Part shown: piece after piece, positions 38,490-49,640 of the stretch
Layout of the letters: each line of letters begins with the position of its first letter
Numbering within the stretch: position 1 is the first letter of the stretch
Source: Anseranas semipalmata
Lineage: Eukaryota; Chordata; Aves; Anseriformes; Anseranatidae
Assembly (NCBI GenBank): GCA_013399115.1
Contig: VXAA01003297.1
Coordinates: 143,777-207,776, forward strand
Direction: 5' to 3'
DNA length: 64,000 bases
Notes under the pieces: generated by a model
Seen by the model: the letters and a program-made list of their open reading frames with translations, nothing else
What the model was told of the DNA's origin: nothing
Database searches by the model: none
Program-made: the position numbers and the translations under genes

Positions 38490-38690
38490 AGTCACTGTAC
38501 TGGATACAGGCCTACATTATTATTTCTGTCACAGATTTCCTGTGTAGTCTTGGACAAATAATCTCTTTATGCCTCTGATGGTAAAATGAGGCTAACACAT
38601 CTCAAACTCATAAGGATATTCTGAAGATCAGTTGATTAGTCTTTGTGAGATACTCTGATATTAGAGAACAGATGCTTCAAAAAAGCCAGT
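38490..38690 (+). mobile_element. MIR/CORE-SINE copy, ancient
   Basis: The core reads CCTGTGTAGTCTTGGACAAA (family form 'GCTGTGTGACCTTGGGCAAG'), followed by TAATCTCTTTATGCCTCTG ('TCACTTAACCTCTCTG-CCTC') and GGTAAAATGAGGCTAAC ('CTGTAAAATGGGGATAA'). The order and spacing match MIR on the plus strand. The tRNA-related 5' half is poorly preserved. A TTTGTGAGATACT segment near 38641 may be the 'CTTTGAGAT' part of the 3' region. Confidence 0.7.
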
Positions 38691-41600
38691 AAATATACAG
38701 CGATCTTTGATTTCTGGTCTTCCACAGCTTTTTTTAAAAAAGCTTTCCACTTAATAAATCGCAGCTGGATGACTTCTTTTTTACTCAGCAGCTCTCACAT
38801 TAGTTTTCTAAGGTGGAGCCAATTTTCTTCCCTTCTCCTTTTTGGAGCTCTTTACCCTTTGCTGATTTAGTACAACATATCCTTTCCAAACATATTTATT
38901 TTCTGCTTTTTATCCACACATTCCCAAGTGCCTTATAAATGCATGTAGACAAAAAACTTCAAATAACACAGAAATAAGACTGCTGCAGGGATATCACATA
39001 GCAGATAGATAAAAGGCTATTAAATAGCTAGCTATGATGTCCCTTCATGATCATATCGGAACACCCACAATGGGAGGTATAACAGAAATACCATATATTC
39101 TATAGAAACTGCAGAGAGGAGCTTTTAATTGTATATAATGTAAAAAATTAGGACACTAAAATTAAACTCCTAATCTTTTAAGTGTAATTTGGGAAAATTA
39201 AGCACTCCAACTAGTAAGGACTTTGGGTTTTATGTCTCATCCATAGCTGATTGCAAAGTCAGTGTATTTTATGGGTGTTGGTCTAATACAAACTCAGAGG
39301 AGCATTCGCAGACTAAATTGTCATGGCCCCTGTTCCAGCAAAGTTTTTCTTGGAGACTCCTAGCTGACAACTAACAAGGCATGGGCCTCAAAGTCCAAGT
39401 GAAATAGGGAGGTAAGAATCCAAAGTGGGTGCCCACATAACCTGTGTTCATTTTGGGACTGCTCTACACCTTTCTGCTGATCCAGATTCTGCAATGAAGA
39501 ATTCTATGTGGGCTTGGTTCCTTCTATGGGAAAGACCTTATGATTCAGGGCACTGAGTGTCTATATGGAAAAAACTATTAAGAGCTTTCATACAGCATGG
39601 TTTGAAGTAGCCAACAAAAGAACACATATACACCAAATAACGGCAATACCTTCTCATTTTCCTTCCATGGTTTTTCACATTTATCTTAAGAATATAAATT
39701 TCTCTCAGGAAATTGCAATCTTAAAAATTTTTCATTAGTTTTTCAACTGTTCCCTACTCTCTTGTTTTGCTCCATGTGTTACGGAACACGTGTCAGACAT
39801 AATGCAGCAATAATGTTCCTTTTAAAGTAATAAGTAGAGGTGGGGGAAGGGATGCTGATCCCGGTTTGCTGGGTGTTCACTCATCTGTATAATTTTCACA
39901 TAAATGAGCAAAACAGTCCAGCTTCTTATATTCATGTCTCCCCTGTTAAAAAAGGAAGCATGTTTCAGACACCAGGGATATAAACGCAGAAGGCAGCAGG
40001 TAAGAACAGGAGGGCTATGCTGAACCGTGAATCTGTCTGGCTTTGTCAATTATCATAAAGAGTTATAAACTCTGTTAGTATTCAACTCCAGCCATTGGCA
40101 GTTGGCACTGCGGTTAACGGACTGAATGATGCCTCAGAGGCATTTTTCTACCCGATTAACTCCAGGAAATTTAACACCTGTGTAAAAAGACACCACCCCA
40201 AATAATTAAAAAAAAAATTCTCAGCAGAACATCTTTCCAAGGCAGCATCCTTGCCATGTTGAAACCAGCTTTTCCCAGCACCCAGGTGAGCAGCTGTGAC
40301 TCAAGACAAGTTCTGGACAGCACTGCTATGAAATCACCAGAAGTAAATGTTACGGGTAACAGTATTGTATTTGAAGAGGAAGAGTTGATGGTTATCTAAC
40401 AGATTTATTTTTACATCATTCTGTTCCCCCACCTTCACAGTAACTAACAAATAGCAAGCAGCTGGTGTTAGCAGTGAAATACTCCAAATGAGGATGTGCT
40501 CTCAGGGGTAGATTTTTGGACCCCAATAACTGAAATGAATGTAATAATTTTGTCTGTTATCTTTTCCTTCTGGTATAAATGCTGCAAGAACGTGGACTTA
40601 ACCATGCCTTGCCAAATGTCTATCATATTCCCAAATACAAGGGGCCATGTTGGTTTCTTGCCTGGCATCCAATGACAGGAATCAAAATTCTATTGAAACA
40701 AATGCACAAACTGCCATTTAAAAACTACATTAGAGATAAAACTGCACAATTTGAACATTAAAGCTTTCTCTAGGTCCTCTGCAAGATCTGCAAAGAGCGC
40801 GCAGCTCAGACTACTTCAGGATAGTTTTTACTGGGACATTGTGGTATCTTAGGGTGGAGTTCATTTTATCTCATGTTGTAAAACTGCACTGATCCCGGCT
40901 CTCAGAGAGACACCCTTTTTGAATTGTGCCATGTACTCACATTAAATACTCTCTTACATCACCAGTAATCCCGTTTAAATCAACGAGCTGCTACCAAACA
41001 CGAATAAAAATATCACAATATGACCCAGCAACTTAAATAGGAGATTAGTCTACTTGGCTAAATTGGTTCTGGCATCTGACTACCAGTCAGCAGAAATGAA
41101 GCCCCCAGAACATGTTTTGGAAGATCTTTTGTAAAATGCTGCATAATTTGCAGAATTACATTTATTAATAGTGAATAAATGCATAATTGTGTGGGTATTT
41201 CAGGGCAAAACTCCTTACTTCCTTAAAGTTCCATTGGATGCCTGGCTCTGCACAAAATAGACTATTTTAAAACTAGTTAATTAGTATGTGAATCATCAAT
41301 GTTTTACATCTGTCAAGTGTATGAAATATTTCACCTAGCTAGTTAAAATGTTTAATTTGGAAGCTGCTTTATACATAAATATACCATCCATACTTCTCAA
41401 GGTATGTCCATAATGACTGTGTGCTGAAAGATTCCAGAGCATTGAGGAACCAATACTCTTTAAGGTTATGTGAACATACCTATGCTCTTCCCTTAAAGTT
41501 AGGACACAGGGAAGGGCACTGGTGTGACCTATACTGACACTGTCAAACAGAAAACAAATAAACAAACAAAATCTATGAAATTATCAAGCAACAACCCATT

Positions 41601-43284
41601 CCTTACAATAGAGAATACAGACCATGGCTGGATCTGAATTCAGCCGTTGGGTAAATTAGATCTTCAGCAATTGAATTGCAGAGCAGCAGGAGAAGAGAGG
41701 AATAAGAAAGAAAATTTGAACCCAAAAGATTGCATCTGTCCTCAGAGAAGCACTTTTTAAACAAATTGTAACCAGTTATAACTCCACACTGTATGATTCT
41801 GAGGACATGTTCTCCAGCTGAGGCAACTAATCCTTTGGGCACGCAGGAGGGGAGGAATATGGCCCCAGATCTTTTGTGACATCTTAGTAGGAAATGGAGG
41901 TCAGCCTCATCTCTTATTCCTACCTGCCTGTGATGATTATTTCAGTGGGCTCTATGAAGACCTGCTGCAACTGGTTTTCCTCTTTCTTGAAACCATATAA
42001 TCTCCTATAAATTGTGCCCCTGCTTTTCAAAGAGGTTTAGAAATGATATATATATTTTTGTTTTAAAAACATGATTATATTATGGCAATATTCCACCATA
42101 TTCTTGCCAAATTTCTTCTCTTATTAGTATCAGCAGCATCCACTACGACCCAACTCTTCCCTCTGCTCAGCAAGCTGCTTTCTCAGTGGATGATGAGACT
42201 TGGCACGGATAAACAGTAAATCTTATTAGCGATGCCCACACGTGCTGTGCAAGGGCTTGTACGTGATCTATAACACTGAAGGAAGACATGCAATGTGATT
42301 ACAAAAGGGGATTTTGTAAAGGGTTCATCTCTATGGTTGCTAAGTCAGCACAGGCAAAGCTTGCACGTCTTTTTTTTTTTAAATGGTTTGAGATAAAATC
42401 TGCTTCAGTCTATTCTGATTTCCATGCATAGCCCACAGAAATTTAGGAAAGCAGGGATTTCCAACTTACAGCTATGCTTTCCTACTTTTTCATGCTTTGT
42501 AATACTAATATTTAGCATTTAGAAAACACTTCACTGTTTCAACTTGCTATCTAATTAAATATCACTGTAAGATACTAACTCCTCTAAAAAGGCAATAACT
42601 ACTCAGGCACAGTACTGCACGATGATATCTGATATTGTGCACTTCTGTTCTAAAAATAGGGAACTGCTGTGCTTTCTCACAATATGATAGCAGCAGGGGA
42701 ACACTGACTTTTTAATGGTCATAGTGGTAATAACATTAAGCGGAACTCTTCCTGAAGTTAGGGGCCTGATTCTTATTGATTGTAGCACTATTTTAAGGCA
42801 ACATAAAGAGGTTTTTAAGTGTTTGAACCCTATCAGATCATTTCATTCCCAGTTTTCCTTCCTGTCCCGTGTTGCCCAGTTGTCCAACCTGTGCTCCAGC
42901 TGGAACCAAACACACAAGTTCCCTTTGTAAGGAAGGCTAAGCACACTTCAGATGTGATTGTGGATCATGCCTAGAGAAACCTATTCTAATACATCCTGAC
43001 AGCCCTTCATGGTATGGCCCAAAACACACATGAAGTATTTGCAGCAACAAACTATAAAAACAGAATTCTGGCAAACTGAATATTGGCCTTAATATTATAT
43101 GGCCATCTAGTTTTGTTAAAAAATTTAAGTGCTGCATAATAGCCAAGCACTTCACACCTTGGTTCACTGGCAAATGCCAGTATACGAGCACCTTCTCACA
43201 AAACTGATTCTGACTGGCACTGTGATGCCACCATGACACACAGACATCTCCTTCCCTGTCACAGAAGAGATGGCATGGCCTTAC
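38691..43284. other. Unique AT-rich non-coding sequence
   Basis: No supported gene. TGCTAAGTCAGCA at 42338-42350 differs at one base from the palindromic MAF recognition element TGCTGAGTCAGCA and directly overlaps an RFX-like TATGGTTGCTAAG. T-rich runs occur near 42370. Confidence 0.5.
42338..42350. promoter_or_regulatory. Near-perfect T-MARE (MAF/NRF2-type site)
   Basis: TGCTAAGTCAGCA matches 12 of 13 positions of the palindromic T-MARE TGCTGAGTCAGCA, the established binding site for MAF homodimers and for small MAF with CNC factors. The upstream TATGGTTGC overlaps it and resembles an RFX half-site. A single site in a gene-free region is weak evidence of function. Confidence 0.25.
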
Positions 43285-44257
43285 TTAAAAACGGTGCCAA
43301 ACATTTCTGAGAGCAAGCTTCTTCCCAACTTCGTTCTCAAGGGTAGCAGCTATAGATGAAAGGATATCAGATGTTTGCACTTCTGTGACATCCTTATGGT
43401 GAAACATGGCCTTGATACCTTTCCACTCATTCACTCTTCTTTTCACCTTGTCCTATTCAAGCCACATTTTTGCTAATACCCGTCTCCCCTATTGTCCAAC
43501 TCTAGAAATACCTCCCCCATAGCCTGACCACATTCTGGAGCTCCCCTGACCGTGGAGGTTTGGACACTGGCAGACTCATTGCATAGTTGCGCTACAGCAG
43601 AGGAAATGTGTTCACCCATCCTTTGTGTCATCAGAGTGAGAAAGCATGCTGCTTACTCCCACACACTTGGCAAACTCCATATACTGAGGCAAAAGCTGAG
43701 CAATTCAACGTGGATAGGGAGGTGTGAGCCTCTTCTAGGAGGAGACTTCAGGCTCATTTGTAATACCTGCTCCGACATTTTCCACAATGGACTTGGGGGG
43801 AGGCACAGATCACAAGAGGCAACCCCAGGACCCTGTCATCTTTCACAGGCTTAGGTTTACCAAATAACTTGTGGGCCATCCCTGGCCACTACAACTTGTT
43901 TCCAGTCATGTCTTCAGTTATTGCCTGCTAAGGCGTGATGTCAGTTGAGACACTTGCATAAGGTCCAGGAAGAAAACCAGGAGCAGGAGGTGCAGGAATA
44001 GAAGGTCCTGGAGCTCTTTGGGCACCTTTCTTCATTTGAGCTTGCATCCACAGAAGCATCCCTGTGCCAGCAGGAGCCAGCATGATCTCTGGCAGTAGCT
44101 TTCCAGCCCCAGGTCTGCCAGAACAGCCAAAAGCTAATCCAGTTGCCTCACCACTTGCATCATACCAGATCCTCACAGTACAGAGGATTTTTGCATCCAA
44201 TTTTTGATAGGAAGCTCCCTTAGCAATCAGCAGTACAAGAAGCATGACACTAACCAT
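43285..44257 (-). pseudogene. Possible decayed coding sequence, unrecognised
   Basis: Two minus-strand stretches look more protein-like than the surrounding frames. The first runs from an ATG at 44257 down to 43928 (109 codons). It opens with a hydrophobic stretch (VMLLVLL, residues 4-10) and ends in a proline-rich tail. The second, 43452-43285 (55 codons, then a stop), contains a helical-looking segment including DVTEVQTSDILSSIAATLEN followed by a lysine-rich part. Between them the frame is interrupted by several stops. A decayed processed gene copy would give this picture, but I cannot name a parent, no A tail is visible, and chance is a real alternative. Confidence 0.2.
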
Positions 44258-44492
44258 GGTGTTAACTGAACATTATCTTATAACATCTTCCACATTTTCA
44301 TTCTGATTCTGTTTCTGACATATAAAATTATGTCACCATAGGAACATGCTCTTACCTTGCTTGAAACCAACATGTCTGATCTGGTGCATCAAGGGAGATG
44401 GAATCCAAATCTACATGAGATAAATCATTCACTACACTTCAATATAGGAACAGGTGTCTGAGCTTACTGTCAAAATTACATCATTGAGAGAA

Positions 44493-45270
44493 TATAAGAA
44501 TAATTGTATGAAATTAGACTATGGGTTCCCCTAGTTCAGTATCTTCTGTTCAGTAATGAAGAACATAAGTACTACCTTGTCAAAGACTGCAAGAAGTGAG
44601 ATAGGTTCTGGGTGATCTTTTATTGAAACAACCTTCTAGCTTTGAGTCATGTGATAGTTTCAAGCACCTGACATAAAGGGTGTATGTAGACCATGTTCAT
44701 CAGCCACACGTGTTTGTCCTCTGAAATTGTTCAGTCTGATTTTGAACCCCTTTCTGTTCTTGGCCTCCTCAAAATGCTGTGGCACAAAATGCTGTTCACG
44801 ATTACATGCTGCGGGGAAAAGTGTTGCTTTCAGTTTGTATTAAAGCTAATTTATTATAGCTTATAAATTCACTGGGTGCCCTTTAGTTTTTGTGTTGTGA
44901 GAAATAACAAGTAGTCATTTCCTATTCACTTTCTCTGCTCCACGTCTTTTATAGATCTGCATAATATCTTCTGCTTTTTTCCAAGCTAATGAAACCATTT
45001 AGTACTTCCCCCTGTATGAGCCACTCTATACCTTAAATCACACTTGCTGTCCTTCTGTGTAATCTTTCTAGTTCTTTGCAATAGTCAAGGTGAAAATGCA
45101 CCAGGAATTTATACAGTAGTACAATGGTGTTTTCTGACTTATCCTATTTTCAGTAACTCTTAACATTCTCTTTGCCTTTTTCTGTTCTGTGCAGTACTGA
45201 ACTGATATTTTCATAGATCCATATCAGACAATTGAGAGACAATCGTAAGATGTCTTTTGCAAGCAGTAAT
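44493..45270 (-). mobile_element. Ancient CR1 LINE 3' fragment, long
   Basis: About 780 bp on the plus strand reads as the reverse complement of an old CR1. Segments in order are GGGTTCCCCTAGTTCAGTAT (family 'TCCATCTAGCCCAGTATC'), a GTGCCCTTTAGTTTTTGTG segment ('GACCCCTAGTTCTTGTG'), GAAATAACAAGTAGTCATTT, TTTATAGATCTGCATAATAT, TTTTCCAAGCTAATGAAA, CTTTCTAGTTCTTTGCAA, ATTTATACAGTAGTACAATG, TTAACATTCTCTTTGCCTTT and CTGTGCAGTACTGAACTGAT. This is the reverse complement of the ORF2 end region and 3' UTR, so the element is on the minus strand. It is heavily diverged and has no open frame. It is of the same ancient type as the copy at 31868-32240 but extends further 5'. Confidence 0.85.
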
Positions 45271-45319
45271 AACTAATTAAAAACCTATCACAGAATGCCA
45301 AAGAACACTGAGAAGATGA

Positions 45320-45415
45320 AGATATTAAGGTCTGAAAGGAGGACTGTGACAATCCTGCAAGGTTAATTCACAATAGCAATGCACCACTTTTCCAGTAAAC
45401 TAAATAGAGTTCCTG
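45320..45415 (-). mobile_element. Possible second CR1 3' end fragment
   Basis: GATATTAAGGTCTGAAAGGA, GGACTGTGACAATCCTGCAA and a CCACTTTTCCAGTAAAC segment follow the order of another old CR1 3'-end type common in reptile and bird genomes ('TTAAGGCCAGAAGGGACC...'). It lies only about 50 bp from the end of the longer CR1 and in the same orientation, so nested insertion or two independent insertions are both possible. The match is short and weak. Confidence 0.35.
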
Positions 45416-46154
45416 TAAGTCCCCCTTCTACATAGCCTTAGCTGCTACGAGTAACATGGAGATTTCCTGTACTGTGTTACAGTGGTAAGGGGATAGGTGA
45501 GCACTGGATCGGGGTTGGGTGGAGCAGTCAAACATGGATCTGGCTAAGTCATTTTATGTCTCTAAGAATGCAGGGTCTAGGGGTAGAGAAGGAAACCACA
45601 TCCTTGTCAGTTTTAAAGGAAAGGACGTACAAATTTGGGTGTAAACAACCCTTTTTATACAGTTTTGTATTGTAACATAGGCCATCAGAGGCTGATGTTC
45701 CAGACTATTTATGATTAGACTGAAAATGATGAACAAAGGAAGAGTTGGAAGATTGGAGACGAAACAGAAATCATGACAGAAAAGTTTTCAGGAGAAGAGA
45801 TTATCATGGCAGGATATGACATTGAGGACCTTTTGGACAAAATGTTAATTCAACATTGTATCTTTAAATATGTGCCCAGGTGGGGTGCCTAATTAGCTGT
45901 TCTTACTTCTGTAGCCAGGTTTAAATTTTTCTAGATGCTTAATACATGAACAGAAGTCTGAAGTATATTTTACTGGAAAAGTGATGTACAAACAATGCAG
46001 AGCATGAGTGAGCAAAATCATAATGCTGCCTAAACTGCCAACAGCAAGCCATGAAATACATATTTTTAATTATGTTGGAGATGATTGTTGATTTAGCATA
46101 CCATCCCCCCACTTCACTCCACACAATGCAGGTCTCTGAAAACAAGTTAGGAGG
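45416..46154. other. Unique non-coding sequence
   Basis: No gene recognised. A segment at 45460-45600 loosely resembles a MIR (AAGTCATTTTATGTCTCT at its core) but is too poor to call. Confidence 0.5.
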
Positions 46155-46169
46155 AAAAAAAAAAAAAAA
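46155..46169. repeat. A15 homopolymer
   Basis: Run of 15 A residues; no element recognised beside it. Confidence 0.9.
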
Positions 46170-46544
46170 GAAAGCTTATGCAGAACAATTCTTTCAGCTT
46201 AAACATTAAGCTTTGAAACAATACATTTCATCCAGTCACAGTGCTGGACCTCCAACATCACCCCTACGGATGTGGTATTTTGAAGCAGATCAGCCCTTTT
46301 CCTTACTCTCGTGAAAATGCCTTTGCTCTCTTGCTGGAACCTTCAAAAGGAAATGGTTTGGGAACTGCTCTGTTGATCAGAGCCAGCCCTCAACTTCTTT
46401 TTTTGAACCTAGTATCCTCATTCACCCTTGTGGTTTTGTATAAGTTCTAATATATCTCCCTAGTAACTCTGACCGAAGATGTCCTCCATGCGGAACTGGA
46501 ATACTGGACTAGAAGATAAGGCTATTGTATCACATGTGGCGAAA

Positions 46545-46840
46545 TCGTAGAATCATATAATATCCTGAGTTGGAAGGGACCCACAAGGATCACTGAATCC
46601 AACTCCTGGCTCCACACAGGACGACTCCAAAGACAAACCATATGTCTGAGAGCATTGTACAAAGGCTTCTTGAGCTCCAGCAGGCTTGTTACCATGACCA
46701 CTTCCCTGGGGAGCCTTTCCCAGTGTCTGACCCCCCTCTTGGTGAAGAACCTCTTCCTAACATCCAGCCTAAACCCACCCTGAGGCAGCTTCATGCTGTT
46801 GCCTTGGATCCTATCACTGGTCACCAGAGAGAAAAGATCA
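46545..46840 (-). mobile_element. CR1 LINE 3' end with ORF2 C-terminus
   Basis: CGTAGAATCATATAATATCC and a GAGTTGGAAGGGACCCACAA segment at the left end are the reverse complement of an avian CR1 3' terminus. The rest matches the CR1 ORF2 end. The minus-strand frame 46854-46522 keeps the ORF2 C-terminal signature: residues 12-27 TSDRIQGNSMKLPQGG, then FRLDVRKRFF (28-37), VRHWERLPREVV (42-53) and ALRHMV (68-73), all typical of the region after the reverse transcriptase domain. The fragment is 5'-truncated, as most CR1 copies are. It is the least diverged CR1 here, and its sequence type is characteristic of birds. It lacks the catalytic RT and endonuclease domains and cannot be autonomous. Confidence 0.95.
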
Positions 46841-49624
46841 GTGAGAAATATCAAGGGATGGATGAGACATCGCTATAATTAACTACTTCATTTCAGAGGC
46901 TAATAGTATTTTTTTTTTAGTGATTTAGGACATATCAAAACTGATGTGGGTGCCTCCTAGATTTAAAATGATAGAGTGACAACTCAGTAGTCTAAGAAAA
47001 GGAAGAAAGGTAAGGGAAACACAGCTATGTGCAGAAACGTGAGCTTGGACTTGGTTTGTCTCCTCAAGCCTGCAGAGGATGAGACAAGAAATAGTGGACA
47101 AATAGGAAAACTTCAGGAAGGAGAACAGAAATAATGCAAGGAAAGTTCTGGAACAAGAGAGAAATGCAAACACTGACCAGGCAGTTCTGAAAAGTGACTT
47201 TCAATAGACACATACAAGTTTAAGCAAAACAAACTACAATATTAAGCTCTAACGGTTCAACTGCTGCCAAATACATCAGTCTAAATGAAGGCAATGCTAC
47301 TTAATGGACTGCAGTGTACTCCACAGCTCTTGACAACCATTCCACTCCTTGACAAGATCTTGGAAAGGAGAACTAAAGTTGCAGCAAGATGTCCTGAGCA
47401 TGGGAGATATGCTATTGATCTTCACTGTTTACTTTTGCAGCTGGCTTGGCAGCTTTATTTCTGCATCCTTAAAAAGCTCAGAGAATCCTTTTGCTGGCCC
47501 CTAAGAAATCATCAGTTCAAAGGCAAGAGTAAGAAGTTTTGGATTTAAGATCTAGAGTGCTGACCAACTGCAAACAAGCAGTAGAGGAAAAATGTAGATG
47601 TTGGGCAGAATAGCAATTAAAAATTTGAACTGTTCATTGTTTTGTTACTACATCAGTTCTTTTGACTGGTTACATACAACTGCTTTGCACCAAGACAGAC
47701 CTTAAATACAATACTATTTAGATCCCAAACATTGTCAAGTTACCTTCTTTACTCTTTCATAAAAGCTGCAGACTCCTTCAGCTTTTCTTTTACCAGCTAA
47801 TCCTGATATGATAATCAGGCATGGCTACTAGAATAACACATATATCAACTGGAGCCTGATTCTGATTTAGAAACAAAACAAAAAAGCAAGCTATTGTCTC
47901 AATTTGGAGTCGAACCTAAATAAATAGTTTTATAGACTTGAGAATGTTCTGTCAGTTTTTCCAGTCATTTTTCATTTCAAAGTTCTGTATTTTCTTTACA
48001 ATGTGAAATAAAACACAGAAATGCTGAAAGGATTCCCTCCCACCCCAGTAATTCTGGTCTAGTTTTTCAAATCTGAGAGGAAGGGGAAAAGCAAACATCC
48101 ACCAAACTTTTGGATGCTGTCATGAGTTAAACTACAAAGACTTTAAAGTTGGGCCAGCTCTGAGGAGCCTAAAATAAATTGGACTTCTGTGGTACTCTCT
48201 TTCCTTGTTGTGAGAAAAAAGAACATAGATGTGGGTTATTCTTTTTTTGTGTGTCTAGTTTTCTTATTGTTGTCATAATTGTCTTGAAAAAAGATAAACA
48301 AAAACAGGAGAAGTATGAATTTCAGGGCATTTCCTGAAGATGTGTTCAAACTTTCATGCTGTTCATCATCAAGTAACTGCTTTCAACTTCTATATGTCTG
48401 TTTCTGCCAACCCACCCACATTGCAATCCTGTAAGATCATACACATTTATGTCAGTCACAGTTACTGCTACCAGTCATATGTCAATCACAGTTCCTCCCT
48501 GTCTACCCTGGGTGTCTGTCAATCTGTTACCAGGGCAGAATCACTTTAACCTGTTCTAAGAATTTATGCCTTTCATCATGACTGTAGCACAGAAATATCC
48601 TTTGCTAATAACAGGTGTTAGCAGTAGATGCAATTAAACTTGTCCTGACACACTCGGATATTATTCAGCATTGTTTCAACTGTATTTCTTCCCATCATCC
48701 TCCTTCAAGAAAATTACTTTTATTCTAGCATAGAAAAAAGCCCTAGTTAGTTCCCTGTTCAATTGCTTTTAGCGGTGCGCTGATAAACATAAACTGTTTA
48801 AACAACTGGCATCCTGCTGTAGTTTTTAAGGCTTTTCTGCAAAGGGAGATAAGCATCTCAAATATTACATGCTTGGATACTAGCTTTTTGTGTCATCAAC
48901 CAGTACACAAGCAGAGAAGCCATTTATCAGTTTCTGGTTTCCCCTTGAAAATCAAACCAACTTCAAGGGGAAATTGGCTGAAATTTCACCTTATGAAAAC
49001 CAACATAGAGTGACTGGAGGCACCGGGGCAATCCCTACTCATTTCATGCAAAGACCTGGCTACTAATTCAACAGAGTCAAGAGATATAAGACCTCTCCCA
49101 CATGACCCCAGGTGTATTTCACTGACCTGTGCTGAAGTTTCCATGCCTGGAAAGACACATCAGGGATGAATTTCCTAGTAAGGGCTATATCCAAACAGGC
49201 TATATTCTCCTCCTTAGGTCCTTGGAATGTTCTGTTTGTGGTTGCACAGTGCCTCCTCTCCGGTCAAGATGTCTGACCCTTTTGTAGCCTACTACACAAT
49301 AGTGCCATGTAGCTCATTTAATTTAATCCTTAAATACTTTAACACAAAATATACGATAAACCACAAGTATTAGAAGCACTATCAACGGAAGTAAAAATAT
49401 TAACTGGATAAAAGACAGCCCTTCTTAGAACATGTTTTCAATAACAGCTATGGAAATGCAGTGAAAAGATCATTTTTTTTTAAGAGCAAAGTTTGGTCTA
49501 AGCATGAAAGTTGTTCTTTAGTAGACCAGGTCTACTGAATAGGTCCATTACTTTGTTTTAACAGTGAACAGAGAAGCCTGTGAGAGCTCATTACAGGGTT
49601 CTGTGCTCTTGCTGTAACACCACA
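46841..49624. other. Unique AT-rich non-coding sequence
   Basis: No gene or known repeat recognised. Short T runs occur near 46910 and 48240. Confidence 0.6.
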
Positions 49625-49640
49625 CAGCAGCAGCAGCAGC
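49625..49640. repeat. (CAG)5 microsatellite
   Basis: Five CAG units plus one C. Neighbouring CTGCAGCAG at 49675-49685 gives a weakly CAG-rich patch. There is no open frame around it that would support a polyglutamine or polyserine tract. Confidence 0.85.

Noticed and set aside
45460..45600. Possible MIR-type SINE
   Set aside because: Only a short AAGTCATTTTATGTCTCT-like core matches; the 5' boxes and the order of segments are not convincing.
49625..49640. (CAG)5 as a coding polyglutamine or polyserine tract
   Set aside because: No open frame of useful length surrounds it.
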